This document shows, piece after piece, positions 42,191-55,124 of a stretch of DNA of 64,000 nucleotides. A model generated the notes under the pieces. The model worked only from the letters and a program-made list of their open reading frames with translations, was not told the DNA's origin and did no database searches. Source of the stretch: Mytilus trossulus. Its lineage: Eukaryota > Mollusca > Bivalvia > Mytilida > Mytilidae. The stretch covers positions 39,144,566 through 39,208,565 of the forward strand of contig NC_086375.1 in assembly GCF_036588685.1 (NCBI RefSeq). Reading direction: 5' to 3'. How positions within the stretch are numbered: position 1 is the stretch's first letter; each line of letters opens with the position of its first letter. Both the position numbers and the translations under genes were made by a program.

Positions 42191-44074
42191 ATGAACATAC
42201 TCCAAAGTTGTCTACTTGTTATGGTTTGTTTTGGTTTGACTACTAGCTATAGGATCCAAGCCAAAAGTACATGTAAGTAAATCACATATTTTCATTAGAT
42301 GCATGATATCCATCTATTACCTCTGCTTCCTAAATTTTAAAATACGTCTACCAGGAATATGATATATGTATTTGGACAATACGCGTATGACCATGATCGT
42401 ATCCGTATGATACCATGTGTGTATATAGACGACTATAGATAATAGAGTTTGTTTTCTTAAAACAATATTACAATTTTTCTTAAAACAAACCAGGAGAGAA
42501 ATTTTTTTTCCACCAAGGCCACATAACAGGGGGTGTTTCTTGTCAATGCTCTTTATCTTAACCACACTTTACTAACCAAAATACCAATATGTCAAAAATG
42601 GGCAAACACGAAATTTATGTTTTATAATTTGAGATTTTAGAATATGAAAAAATAGTGATGACAAAGTCATTTTCAATCACTAGATGTATTCTTAAAATCA
42701 CATTTATTTCTATAAGGTACCATTGGTTTTTTTTTGCATAGTCCTTTGTTTGAAAAAGTTTGAAAATGTAAAAACAAAGCAAGAGTTCTTATCACGTGCG
42801 CTTGGTGACGCGTACATGTTAGACATGCAGAATATATACGAACTTGTATTTCTAATTGATTTTAGTTTTACAATTTTAGTTATATTATTAATTATTAATT
42901 ATATTTAGTTTACAATATTGTCAGATGACTGCAGTACACCATATTCATATTCTAACTTACCTAAATGATGGCGTCCTATCGACTTTTTTGTCCAAAAATA
43001 ATACAGTTACTTCACATTTTTGAAACCAAATAGGGTTTGGTTTATATGAAATGAAAAAAAAAACATGAAAAAAACTAAAACAATGCGAACACTCAGTCCG
43101 TCCTTGTTAACCAAAGCTTAATTCGAAAAAAGTCGGTTGCCAGTTGTATTGTTCGTATGAAAAATACTTTTAGATTTAGATTATACTATACTTATAGTAT
43201 TTAAATCTGTCATTCTAACTTATATGGATGTTTACGAAAGAAAAAAACATGCAAAATGCAAAATGCAAAAAAATAAATAAATTGTAAGGTGTGGTGAATA
43301 TTTCATCTGATTTTGGATTTCTGGTTAAATATTAAGTACATCTAATAGTCCTATGGCTAAAAAAATGACAATTCACCTCCAATACAGAAAATACAAGGTA
43401 GTTTTAAGAATAAGAATATTTTGAAATAATTTTATTTGGTACCGTATTTTTCTTGAAGAATGAACATATCTTTATTTTTTATTTTTCACATAATAGTTGA
43501 AAGTATTAAATGACAAGTATTCTGAAAGAATGAAAAGTATTCTTGTATTTTCAACTTAATTTTATGTCTACACACCAATTTTGAAATCACCATTAAAATT
43601 AATATCATGCTGCTTTTCTTTACATATTCAGATGTGGCTTTCTATGCAACTTTAACAAAACATCAAGTACTAAATGGTGCAAAAACAGTAGTGTATGATA
43701 AAGTGTATACCAATCTAGGCTCTGGTTATAACAACAAGAATGGTAAATTCACAGCTCCAGAAAAAGGACTTTATTATTTTACTTCAACTTTGATGGCAGT
43801 TCACAATAAGGACTTGCATATTGTTATGATGAAAAATAAGAATGTGATTGGGTATGGTCATGATGCACGTGGAGAAGCTGAAATGGGTTCAGTGAACGCT
43901 GTCATTGAATTAGGTAAAGGAGATTTTGTTCAAATTGTTCACGATGCAAGAGTAGGTGGTCAAACAATATACGGGGAAGGCTTCTGTTCATTTGCTGGCT
44001 ATCTCATCACCAAGTTGTCGGACAGAAATTCAGCGGAGTACGTTGAAATACACCTGAAGTCTAAACTTAAATAA
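42191..44074 (+). CDS. Secreted C1q-domain protein 1 (signal peptide + C1q)
   Basis: Two exons, 42191-42272 and 43632-44074, with GTAAGT donor, TTACATATTCAG acceptor and matching phase 1; predicted product 174 residues. Exon 1 encodes a signal peptide (MNILQSCLLVMVCFG...) with no collagen or coiled coil. Exon 2 encodes a globular C1q domain: VAFYATL near its start, YNNKNGKFTAPEKGLYYF in the centre, GYGHDARGE, and FCSFAGYLI at the end. Globular C1q proteins of bivalves are secreted and act as pattern-recognition lectins; the ligand cannot be predicted. The C-terminus runs about 18 residues beyond the last domain strand. A polyadenylation signal AATAAA lies at 44143-44148. A small extra exon in the 1.36-kb intron is not excluded. 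Confidence 0.88.
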
Positions 44075-44142
44075 AAATGATCTAATTCTGTTTAAAACGA
44101 TTTCAAGCTCTTTTCATTTATAATGAACTTTATGCACTTGAA

Positions 44143-44148
44143 AATAAA
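44143..44148 (+). terminator. Polyadenylation signal of C1q gene 1
   Basis: AATAAA 69 bases after the stop codon. Confidence 0.6.
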
Positions 44149-44498
44149 AGAATTCAGGAGCTTTTGAATTACTGATTGATTTAACAGGTTAATATGGAAG
44201 CATTTATCTATTTATCTAATTAAGAGATACTAAGGATTTCACCTATTAATAATTGCTACTATTTATCATGAAATAGTTGATCATAATCAGATTTTAAAAT
44301 AAAATCTGTCAAATAAACTGTATAAACATTGGCAGTCCTAGTTGTGAAAACATTCTAAATCCTGCTGGGCGCTCGAGAATATACAAGATTCGTATAAACC
44401 GATTTTCGTGCGACATCCATATTTTCTGGAGCATATCAGAAAGAACTGATATTGATGGAATGAACATGAGACAACACTACACTGCTATTGAAAAAAAA

Positions 44499-44529
44499 AC
44501 CACACACACACCAACACACACACACACAA
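44499..44529 (+). repeat. CA microsatellite
   Basis: Interrupted (CA)n tract between the first and second C1q genes. Confidence 0.85.
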
Positions 44530-44884
44530 AACTGACGTGTTATAACAAAAACAGAAAAAAGAATTTTTATCATCTCCTTTTTTTGTTTTTTGTCCATTCA
44601 GGGTTGTTAAAACTTTAGTTTTGGTTTCGGTTTCTTATCCCTTCCTTATCCATTCCCTGGTAAAATCACAGCTATGTTATCTACAAGATCTGTTCACGCG
44701 TCATTGATATTGGTACCACAATTATGACATAATATTATACTTAATTCGTTGATATAAATAAAACCAAAACGTATGACATCGTTTCGTTTAAATGCTTATT
44801 TCTGGATTAGCTCTTTGGTCAGGATAGTTTTGCCATTGGCCCTTTCCTTGTTATCCCCCTTAAAAAAACAAAAAAAAAAACCCA

Positions 44885-45900
44885 CAAAGAACATAACACA
44901 AATAGCAAAACAATGCGTTGTCAACTATACGTGTTCTCTGGTAACAAAAACGTTAACTTTAACCATCACTTGGTGTCTGTTGCCAAAATCATTCGAATTA
45001 GCAAGACAGCCAAAAGAGGCTTTATAAAAAGGTACAAACAGTTATCGCTTTGTACTGATGATACATTATGCATCGCTACAATGGTGCCAAAGATGTTCAA
45101 AATTATTCCTTATCGCACATGTTGTCGTTAATCAGTCACCAATTAATCAATCACACTGATTCATGCTAGAAATAATTTTTTACCTCATATTTTTAAAAAC
45201 AGCATTAAAATTCCACCAAACTTAAACACAAATAATGAATATAAAATAAATGACTTTTGAAAAGATTGTAATTTACTCTGATCGAGTTAAAATAATTAGT
45301 GCTAATGTCAAATTAATAATGAAAATTCTTCTCCCCTTTTTTTAAATTTACAGGAGAAATGAATGAAATTTCTGCAAATTTATGATTTCTTATTGCATAC
45401 CGCGGGCAAGGTGGCATACATTTGACGCATTTGATTGAATTTATAATCATTGAAAAGAACCTTATAAATCTAAAGCTTCACATAAATATTTACCAAAAAC
45501 TTGTGTTGCTCGGAATAGAAACTTATAGACGACAGAAGCAATTTCTAATTCTGATAGACAAATTTTCAAAGTTTTCCCAATCTGATATCGTTTTTGTAAT
45601 GCTATGACTCCTCACAATGCTATATAAGTACTAATGAAACCTATATAATATCAAATTCATTTATATTCTCTTGAAATTGCAATGTAATTGTGAACCAAAA
45701 TCACCCGACATATGGTTATATAAGTATGTTCTTTTGATTGATGTTGAAAAATAAAAATATTGATCATTTTTTCAACCCCATCAACCTTCTCTAAGAAATT
45801 ATGCATTTTCACATTTCACGTACATGAATGACTATCGAACTAATAGAGTTAACAAGGTACACTTTCATGTATGTTTACCAAAGAAGTCCATGTGGCCATG
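44885..45900 (+). repeat. Segmental duplicate A (partner at 49910-50680)
   Basis: Blocks in the same order in both places: CGTTAACT...ATCACTTGGTGT, CCAAAATCATTCGAATT, AGCAAGACA, GTTCAAAATTATTCCT, CACCAATTAATCAAT, then further on TTGATGTTGAAAA and AATTATGCATTTTCACAT. No C1q exon was found inside either copy. Diverged by many substitutions and indels. Confidence 0.65.
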
Positions 45901-45904
45901 ATTT

Positions 45905-47545
45905 TGATTTTGGATAATATGCTACACATATCAGTCAATTGTTGGACTCAGTAAAGCATTGCAATATAGATATATTTCAAATTTAAAACTATGCCATGTT
46001 TTGTTTCTTCTTATACCGACGGCAAAAGTTTATCAGTCTCGGGCTATGAAACCGCAACATTAAGTACTATAACTGCAAGAGTAAATACTTGAACACGTTA
46101 ATGACGTAACGTTCACATGACAAAATAATTTAATTAGCTGATAGGCAAAACACTTTCAGCTCAAATTAAATCATTTATCAGTGCATGTTCCGTTTTATTA
46201 AGTTGTATCGTATGAATGGACATTATTAGTGCGTTTTTAATAGACATAACATAATTATTATGTCTAATAAAAAAAGCAACCACCAAAGCCAGCTTCATCC
46301 CCTTTGAAGCGTTAATCTGTGCTGACCTGTATAACAATTCGCGTGCCTTTAAAGGTAGATCATAAATATATATATTTTGAGACAAAATTTTCTTATAATT
46401 TGCCAAAATGAAGATTTTACCATGCTTTTATCAAAAATTTAATAAAAAGTATGGGTCACCGTGCTATTTTTCAAGTTATGAGTCTTTGAAAATGGCAAAC
46501 ATTTGGTTAGTTTGTTCATGAAAAAACACATTAGTGTGCATAAAAAAAAATCTATGAGATAGAATTTTGAAATAAATTGTGAGAAGATAGGTTTCATTAT
46601 ATGTTTTAAGAAAATAAAAATTAAACATGGTTTCACCGAACTTGTTTTCTAGCTACAAGTAAAAGGTTTTATTATATGTTTTAAGAAAATAAAAAGAAAA
46701 CATGGTGTCACTGAACTTGTTTTCTTGCTACAAATAAAAATTAAAAAATGTACTAAAAGAGTTATATCCCCTTAAATGGCTCATTTGATATAAAATTATT
46801 TCAGAACTACAAAAAATGATATTGTTGAAATATTTTGTTTTATACAATTAATTAACAATTTTTCTTCATATAGAAAAACAGTCTAACTATTGAATTGCAA
46901 ATCTTTCTCCAAATTTGCAGATTAAGGCAAATAACTAGACCAATTTTGTACTGTGATTGTACAATCCAAGATGGCGGTATACCATCAATCTACCTTAATT
47001 CTGGTTTGAAAATTTCTTCAAATTGGTTGCAGCTGTGCACTCATACATTTTGGAGCACACGTAAACATATTTGTACATGATATTCAATAAATATTGAAAC
47101 TATTCAGTAACCAGTAAATTTAACAGTGTAAAATGTCTCATTTACCATCAATTCATTGTTTTTAAAAATGTTATTTTGTTTTTATTTTGTCATCATCCCG
47201 GAGATCTCAGTTTCCTTGATATACCTATTCACGAAGAGAAGGCGATGCCTTCGAAAATTATTTTTTTTAGAAAAGTCTGGTATCAATTAATCTCGACAAG
47301 TAATTTCTCCGAATCTTTTGTATTTGTTTTTTTTTCTTCATGTTTTTATGGAAGCGCAATATACCAAGTTGTAAAGGAATATGTAATTGATATTGATGTT
47401 TACTCAGTATAAATGCAAAGAGGAATAATTCAAACTTGCAATTGGACAAACGATGATGTATAGGATTAACAGCTCAGACTTCTTCTAACTTTGGTTTAAA
47501 TTTAGCATATCACATACATATATAAATGTAATCACAATGTAGCTT
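45905..47545. other. No gene seen
   Basis: Apart from a 75-bp tandem pair (46585-46740) no feature was recognised. Confidence 0.4.
46585..46740 (+). repeat. Tandem pair of about 75 bp
   Basis: TTATATGTTTTAAGAAAATA, AACATGG and GAACTTGTTTTCT recur once in the same order. Confidence 0.8.
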
Positions 47546-47559
47546 TCAAATAGTTATCA

Positions 47560-47860
47560 AAATTACCAGGATTATAATTTTATACGCCAGACGCGCGTTT
47601 CGTCTACATAAGACTCATCAGTGACGCTCAGATCAAAATAGTTAAAAAGCCAAACAAATACAAAGTTGAAGAGCATTGAGGACCCAAAATTCCAAAAAGT
47701 TGTGCCAAATACGGCTAAGGTAATCTACTCCTGGATAAGAAAATCCTTAGTTTTTCGAAAAATTCAAAGTTTTGTAAACAGAAAATTCATAAAAATGACC
47801 ATATAATTGATATTCATGTCAACACCGAAGTGCTGACTTCTGGGCTGGTGAAAACATTAT
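47560..47860 (-). repeat. GACGAAACGCGCGTC family, single minus-strand copy
   Basis: Runs from TTACCAGGATTATAATTT through CCAGACGCGCGTTTCGTC and GAAGAGCATTGAGGACC to GACTTCTGGGCTGGTG, the reverse of one unit of the 360-bp array. Confidence 0.82.
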
Positions 47861-48039
47861 TGCTTCCACATACATTATTCTATGAAATATAATTCATTAA
47901 CCATTTTGTCGATAATGATCAGATACGAGTTTAATTGTTGTTTTGTAATCTAAAGAAACACAAATACCCTAAAAATACCAAACTACAATGAAAATTCAAA
48001 ACAGAAAGTGCTTCCAAAAATGGCAAATCTCAAATCTCA

Positions 48040-48300
48040 AATATACCAACGAATAGAAAACAACTGTAATATTCCCGACTTGGCGATGTTATTTTGCCAA
48101 AAACTGTTATTTTTTCCTTGTCTTATTTTTATCAAAATTGTAGCGTTTGTTATCGACTTGACTATAATTTGCAAAAAGCATTATCACACAAATACTGAAC
48201 TCCGAGGAAAATTCAAAACGAAATGTCCCTAATGAAATGGCAAAATCAAAAGATAAAACACATCATACGAATGGACAACAACACAGTTGAAAATATTTGA
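48040..48300 (-). repeat. CTCCGAGG family, copy 2
   Basis: Contains GAATAGAAAACAACTGTAAT, AATACTGAACTCCGAGGAAA and CGAATGGACAACAACAC. Confidence 0.6.
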
Positions 48301-48304
48301 AAAA

Positions 48305-49530
48305 ATACGACTATTTTAGATCAGTTTAATAAAACTACATATTGAAATGTTACTGCAAATCCGAAGTTGTTATATTGCTCCTGCGAATTTTTCTTATGTT
48401 TGTATCATTTTCTTTTAATTACAAATTATATGTGCAAGGTTAGCAAAAATATATATATTGTATTTACAGTTATTTAAGAATGTATGTCATCAAATTGATC
48501 AGATGTACACTCGTGACTTTAATCGACTGGCTTGACATGCAGTCTTCGGGGTTTTATCTATAAAGTTGTGATTAATTGAAAATCAAAAATACCATCATAA
48601 CTTTAACAAGAATAAATAATACTTACCAGAATTGCTCATATTAAAGCCTTATAGTATATTATCAATGTCAAGATGATGATGAAGATGATAATAATGGTTC
48701 AGCTTATTTTCTTGTTTTGCCGCGAAATATTTTTACTATAGCTTGACGTAACAAAATTTATATCAACGTAAATACACATAAAAATGCAAATGAATGACAA
48801 TACATTAATGATATATTTTGAATATATTTTTGTAAAAGAATAGACCATTGCTTTACAAGTATACTTTATTTAGATTAACATTTGGGATCGAAGTTCAACA
48901 TATCGATGAAATTTTTGCTTTGCTTTGCATCCAATGAACAGAACTTTGCTTCATTTCTTTTTAATAAACTGTTTCACTAAACAACATTTCAGCAAAAATT
49001 GATAAGACCATAAAATATAAAACGATACAATATCTGAAACAGTATGCTAGTATTTCACCTAGAATTACATTGGAGCGGAGGACAAATTTATGAGAGGTGG
49101 TTGAATTCTGGAGATCGTTATAGTCGTCCAACAAATTAGGGGAATGTTGATTTGGGCAAACATCTATTTTTGCTGCAGAATTTGGTATACTTTAGTTGGA
49201 ATTGTAGACAAATGGAAAGTTATTAGTAGATATAAAATTGGAGTGATGAAATATTTCAGCAAAAGATGAATTAGAATTGGGTTCTGAGTAATCACTATAT
49301 TAGAAGAACTTCTCTTACTCATAAGAAACGGGTGTAATTTCATGACCTACATGGTTTACGAACATTAAATATTTTAATTTATAGTATAATAACAATACAC
49401 TAAAGGTTTAATTCAACAAGCTTTTGTAGACACAATTGTACAAGCAATTATGAAATTTCACTTAGATGAACCAAGAACAAATATATTGAATATATATCAT
49501 AGTTTAATTTTTCAGAAGCATTAAAACAAA
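48305..49530. other. No gene seen
   Basis: AT-rich; nothing recognised. Confidence 0.4.
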
Positions 49531-49569
49531 CGAAAGTATTATCTAAAGAGGTAGAATTTTTTAAAGCTT

Positions 49570-50865
49570 TTTTTTATATTCTTTGCAACAAAAAAGTCTG
49601 ATTTCGATATGCCAAACGTGATTTTCTCAACTATGCAATTTAAATTGCAATGAATAGCTGGAGTTTGACTGAAAGCAGATGGCTTGACAATTCGAAAATA
49701 AGTACGTTTAATATGATTGCATGCTTCTTTAATTTCTTCAGTGGACAATTGTTTTAATCATTAAACACACACTGAATAACTAATCTCTCTGATATTTTGA
49801 ATCTGAACCATTTCGGACAGTTAAACTTCAGATTATTTGTTTCAATTGTCTTAACTATTTTATGTTTTAAACTGACACATTGACGCAAGCTGATATTCCT
49901 GTTAATGTAGTTAAAACCAATGAAACACAACCAAAAACCGTTAACTATATCTATCACTTGGTGTTCGTTGTCCATTCCCTGCCAAAATAATTCGAATGAG
50001 CAAGACACTCAGCCGAAGCTTCACTATAAACGCGAAGATATTTCACTTTGAACTAATAAAATATTATACATGGCTACAGTTGTGCCTAGCTAATGTGTTC
50101 AAAATGATTCCTCATCTCGATATAGCCGTTAATCACCAACCAATTAGTTAATAAATCCAAATGATTTCCGCTAGAAGTTTTTTTTAACACAATCTATAAA
50201 TTTGCATAAAAAATCTATCAATCTAATCAGATATATTAATGCATAGATAGATTCTAAAAAATATTATAATTTGCTCTGATTTAGTTGAAACATTGTTGCT
50301 GAAGTCAAACTTATAGTTCTTTTTATATATATTTACAACGAGTATAGTTTTTGTCATGACAGAATGTCTTGCCAGGCAAGAGTGATACTACATTCGTACT
50401 TTCAGACCCAAAGACAATGGTATTCATCAAACTGTCATGACATTGCAACGTCAATGGGAACCACAATCACCAGATATATCATTTAGAAGTTATTTCATTT
50501 GGTTTGATGTTGAAAACACAAATATGTATGATTTTTTTAACCCCAACCCAAATAAAATTATGCATTTTCACATAGATTTGTATTGCGTAAATGCATGTCT
50601 ATCAAATCATTAAAGTTAAATGAACAATTGTATGATTGTACACTAAAGATTTGCATGTGGAGAGGATTTTTAGTTTAGATAAATTGGTAAAAATATAAGG
50701 GCCAGCGTTAACTTGCAGTGAGGTGAGAGTGTTTTGTTTGCTCCGTTTCGATGTCCCCACTGCGACTTTTAGATTAAGAACAGTAATACAATCTCTGTTT
50801 ACTTCTGTTTGTGTTTTTCGCAGTGCATGAACTGAATTTATGTCGTGGATGGATATCCCATACTC
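49570..50865 (+). pseudogene. Exon-less remnant of a C1q gene copy (inferred)
   Basis: 49570-49800 resembles the promoter region of C1q gene 2 (52020-52260): ATTTTCGATAT or ATTTCGATATGCCAAA, GATTTTCTCAA, CTGAAAGCAGATGGC, TTTAATATGATTGCATGC and GATATTTTGAATCTGACC-like blocks. 50790-50865 resembles the end of its intron (TTTGTGTTTTTCGCAG versus TTTGTGTTTTGAAGAG, then GTCGTGGATGGAT versus GTCATGGATGAAT). Neither a signal-peptide exon nor a C1q exon is left between or after them. The part from 49910 also pairs with 44885-45900. Best read as an old duplicate that lost its exons. Confidence 0.45.
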
Positions 50866-51419
50866 TTTTTTTATCTATCTTATCAGTGAATTGTAAATTG
50901 TAAAAGTCTTCTATATTCATCAGAATCAGTCATTTTGTGAATTAAAATATTTCATATTCAGTGAAATAAGTGTGAAATTATAATATGTTTGTAGGAAGTT
51001 TCCATTTCAAAAAGTCTTTATTCAAAAAGAATAATGCTTTAGGTTATCATACCATGGAAACTTATCTATAACGTATTGTTTTATTTCAAATGAAGTCTTA
51101 TTCTTATGAATATAGAAGATATTTCGTTAGAATAACTTTATGGAAGATTCGTTTGGACATTTTAATAGCAAATCAAAATAACAACATTTTATATTTGGCT
51201 TGACAATGGCTATAACATATCTATACAAACTGTTACACTGATTTTTCACAATAACATTAAAGTGGATGAAAATCATATATCATATTGTAATTATGCTTTA
51301 TTTCATCACCTTGCATTTTCACATTTTGACTCACCAGTGTGTTCGAAATTCTGACCAGTTGAACAGATTGGTTTAATAAAACAAATTACAATTTGGCCAG
51401 AATTTTGAATGTTGTCCAT

Positions 51420-51735
51420 TTGTTTGATGTGTTTTATCCTATGATTTTGCATTTGATTAGGGACTTTGTTTTGAATTTTTCTCGGAGTTCAGTATTTTTG
51501 GGATTTTACTTTTTGCAATAGTTGGAGAGCAACACTAACAGTCAATAAATTCATCAAAGATACCAGGACTAAATTTGGTATATACGCCAGACGCGCGTTT
51601 CGTCTCAAATCCAAAACAAGTTTTAAAGGCCGAATAAAGTACGAAGTTGAAGAGCATTGAGGACCAAAATTCCTTAACATTTTGCCAAATACAGCTAAGG
51701 TAGTCAAGTAACTGAAAAAAGTTTTAGAATTCATA
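51420..51735. repeat. Two adjoining repeat fragments
   Basis: 51420-51515 is a plus-strand CTCCGAGG family end (TCTCGGAGTTCAGTATTTTT). 51545-51735 is a minus-strand GACGAAACGCGCGTC family copy (GATACCAGGACTAAATTTGG, CCAGACGCGCGTTTCGTC, GAAGAGCATTGAGGACC). Confidence 0.72.
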
Positions 51736-52367
51736 GATTTACGAGCAACAATAAAGATTCAATTTGATAAACCATGTTTGCAATTTCTAAATATATGGTC
51801 TGTTTTTAAGCATTCGATTAACAATGCAACTTGCAAACATTTCAACCCGTTCCATTGAAATGATTTTCAAAATCGAAATAGGTTATTTAGATGTATTAAA
51901 TCGATGTTGATTTGCACAAGGTGAATTCTGTCCGACGCAGCTCACATGTTTGCTGTAGATTTTTCTTAAAAACAAATGAAACTATCATCTACAGGTGAAT
52001 TATGTATTTTTTAAAACAAATAAATCACGGGAGCTCGATTTTCGATATTCCAAAACTGATTTTCTCAAATAAACAATTCTGATTACAAGAAAAATCAAGA
52101 GTCTGACAGAAAGCAGATGGCCTTGAGAAATTCTATAAGAACTAAGAATAAACATGTAGCTTAATATGATTACACGCTTTAAATAGATTCTGCACTGGAA
52201 ACTAGTGTTAGCATTAAACCAACTGACAAGCAAACACAATTAACTGATATTTTAAATCTGACCTATCCCAGACAGGAAAAGTCTACACAATTATCAACGC
52301 TACTTTAAAAGTTGTAATTTAAAACTAACTTCACATTTACGCAACCTTTTTATCCTGTAACTCTACA

Positions 52368-53793
52368 ATGTCTTTAAGAAAAGGGATGTTTGCACTGAGC
52401 ATTCAAGTGTTTGTTGCAGTTATGTGTTCTTCCATGTCAATTCAGAATCAGAACTTTACCGTAGACGAAACACAGGATGAACGCATAGAACACATGGAAA
52501 ATGTGATTAAGACATTGGAAAGTAAAATAGAAATCTTAAATAGTACAATGACTAAGGGTAAGAAACAATATCTGTAACTCCGATTTGTCTTCTGAAGCGA
52601 TTTATGATATTTCAACATCGGTAAACTATTGTCGCTTAAATTTCAAAATGCATAGATTGCATTGTACTGGTGGCAAAGAAATGTTTTATTGAAAACTATC
52701 GAAACTTTTTATGTTGCATTTATCATTACAAATTGGTCCTATATTATCCAGGATTGGAGTCACGTTAAATGACACAATACGCCTCCGATTGCATAACACT
52801 TTTTCATCCCGTACATATTTTGATCCTTTAATACTAAAACTAGCCCCACCCCCAAAAAAAAGTAAATAAAAAGAAAATAAATTTAAAATTCATAGCCTTA
52901 AAAGAAATGATCGTATGAATTCAAAGGTTTGGTATAGATTGCCGAAAGGTCACAATGTTTACTCTACAGTGAAATATCACTTGTCCTAACTTTTTTTGAT
53001 ACATAGTTATTGGGTACGAAATTGTTTGTGAAAAAAGCACGAGAAGCAAGAGAGGGGACGGAAGAAAAAATATACCAAAGATGTTTGAAAATAATGCAAA
53101 AAGGAAAACATTATAATAATCTACTATATGTTAACGACAACATTTGACTTGTTCGCAGTTTCTAAACTAATCTATAGTATATTCCGCGTTAGAAGTATAC
53201 CCAAAGAAACTGACCTTGAGACGGAGAATGGTAATAAAAGCACTGTTTCTTTACTTTTTGTTTGTGTTTTGAAGAGCCTGTAATGATCTCGTGTCATGGA
53301 TGAATACTCCGTATTCTTCATTTTGAATATTTTTTACTAATTATATTTATGTTATTTTCTTTCAGGATCAGATCAATCAGCGGTCATGTTCTATGCTTTA
53401 ATAAAATCAGCAAGTACTATTTATCTGAGTGCAAAGTCAACAGTTGTCTTTGAATCAGTCATGTTAAACATAGGAAGTAATTACAATTCAAATGATGGGG
53501 TTTTTGTTGCACCAAGGAAAGGGGTGTATCTGTTCTCCTGGACCGTATCAAGTACTGCATCTAAATACATACTAACTCAGCTTGTGGTTCAGAATCGGAT
53601 TATATCGAATGCTGGTGAAACTGATACAGATCCATTTTATCATTCCGCGTCTATGACAGCGTTATGTAGGATGCAGAAAGATGATCATGCATTTATAAGA
53701 ACTACAGCATATGGAGGAGAGAATGCGATTTATAGCTATGACCAACGCCCACGATCGTCGTTTCTTGGGATGCTTGTTCACAATGAAAACTAA
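52368..53793 (+). CDS. Secreted C1q-domain protein 2 (signal peptide + coiled coil + C1q)
   Basis: Two exons, 52368-52557 and 53366-53793, with GTAAGA donor, TATTTTCTTTCAG acceptor and phase 1 on both sides; product 205 residues. Exon 1 encodes a signal peptide (MSLRKGMFALSIQVFVAV...) and a short coiled-coil segment of about 30 residues (RIEHMENVIKTLESKIEIL), which would let the protein form oligomers. It has two possible N-glycosylation sites (NFT at 29, NST at 58). Exon 2 is a C1q domain: VMFYAL, NIGSNYNSNDGVFVAP, GVYLFSWTV, SASMTALCRM and SSFLGMLVH. A possible polyadenylation signal ATTAAA is at 53869-53874. Predicted secreted, lectin-like immune recognition role by family. Start chosen because it gives a signal peptide at once. 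Confidence 0.92.
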
Positions 53794-53794
53794 A

Positions 53795-55115
53795 GCGTCT
53801 AATAGTTCTGACATTTAAAAATGAAATATATTATCAATTTGAAGAATGTGTTATATGATTTTACTTGAATTAAATACATAATTCAGGATAATAATTGATT
53901 TTTTTTTGTATTTATAAACATAGTTTATTTTAAGCATGTTGTGTGCTGATTATCACTTTTCCCCCAATTGTTTACTAGTCCACTGGCTCACCAAATGATT
54001 TAACACGATAAATACTCCAAAATAATGGTAAAGCTCGTCTCCTTGAAAGCCGCTAATTTGAAATGCTATGATTGATTGTTAAACTTTATTTTAGGAGATA
54101 CTTTATAAAATAAGGAGATATGGTATGATTACAAATAGGCGCAAGCAACGGACATATAAGTCACCATATTATACAATTCAATAAGTACAACCAATTCCGT
54201 ATAGTTAGCAATAAAATGACACCAAATTACTTGACAATATGTTAAACGATCTAAACAAAAGAAGTTATCGACATAGTTAATGACAAAAAAAATACGATAA
54301 ACAGACATGACTGACGCTAGATAAAAGGTCCCTTACTTTGGACAGGCACATGTAAAAAAAGAGATGGAGTTTGACATTTTTGTAAGCGTGCAATCCTGCC
54401 TTACCTGGACAATTTAAATATCTGGTGAAACATCACAAAAACTGTAAAACTCAGTTGTCAATTGCTTAACTGAAAAATTCTCAACGAGACACAAAAAAAA
54501 ACCAACATGGAAACAATGAACACAAAGCAAGGATGTAAGGTATTTTCCACGTTTTAAAAATATATGCACATGTCCTTTACCTTAGACGATGTTCAGAAAT
54601 GAATATAAACACAATTTCCCCAAGCTGGGTCTCTTTTTCACGCATATTGGACTTATTTCAAACATTTGGTTCTTAAAAATTATTTCATGCATTTGTTTCT
54701 AAATTCACTTAATTAAAAAAAAATCTTTCAGGGAAGACATTTATAAATTTAATTGTAAACTTTTTTCAATAGTACTTTATTAGTTGAAAAGATGTTGATA
54801 AATTTGTAAAAATTTAAAGGATTACATTTTGACAAATATTAAAACATGGAGATTTGGTATGTTTACCAATGAGACAGTTATTTAACGAGAGATAAAAGAA
54901 TGAGGACAAAAGTCTTTAGTTGATAGTTGCTTGGAAGTTTCTCGAAAAGACCGTACATTATATAGCAAGATGAACATATCGTCTGACAGGGGGACAAGGA
55001 GGCGCAGTCATTTCTGTGAACAATGATTTGATTGGTTGGTGAATGAACGTCTAAGTATGGCATCTAGTAGGAAATCATGCCCATATTTTGACCGAGAACA
55101 CGTTCACATAGAATG
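53795..55115. other. No gene seen
   Basis: Intergenic. Minus-strand repeat fragments are present near 54270-54390 and at 54845-54965 (GATTTGGTATGTTTACCAAT, AAGACCGTACATTA), the latter from the GTTGTCTCATTG family. Confidence 0.4.
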
Positions 55116-55124
55116 TCTATAAGA

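Noticed and set aside
42723-42908. 61-codon hydrophobic frame in the intron of C1q gene 1 as an extra exon.
   Set aside because: No suitable splice sites with phase 1 on both sides, and the content is AT-rich without domain features.
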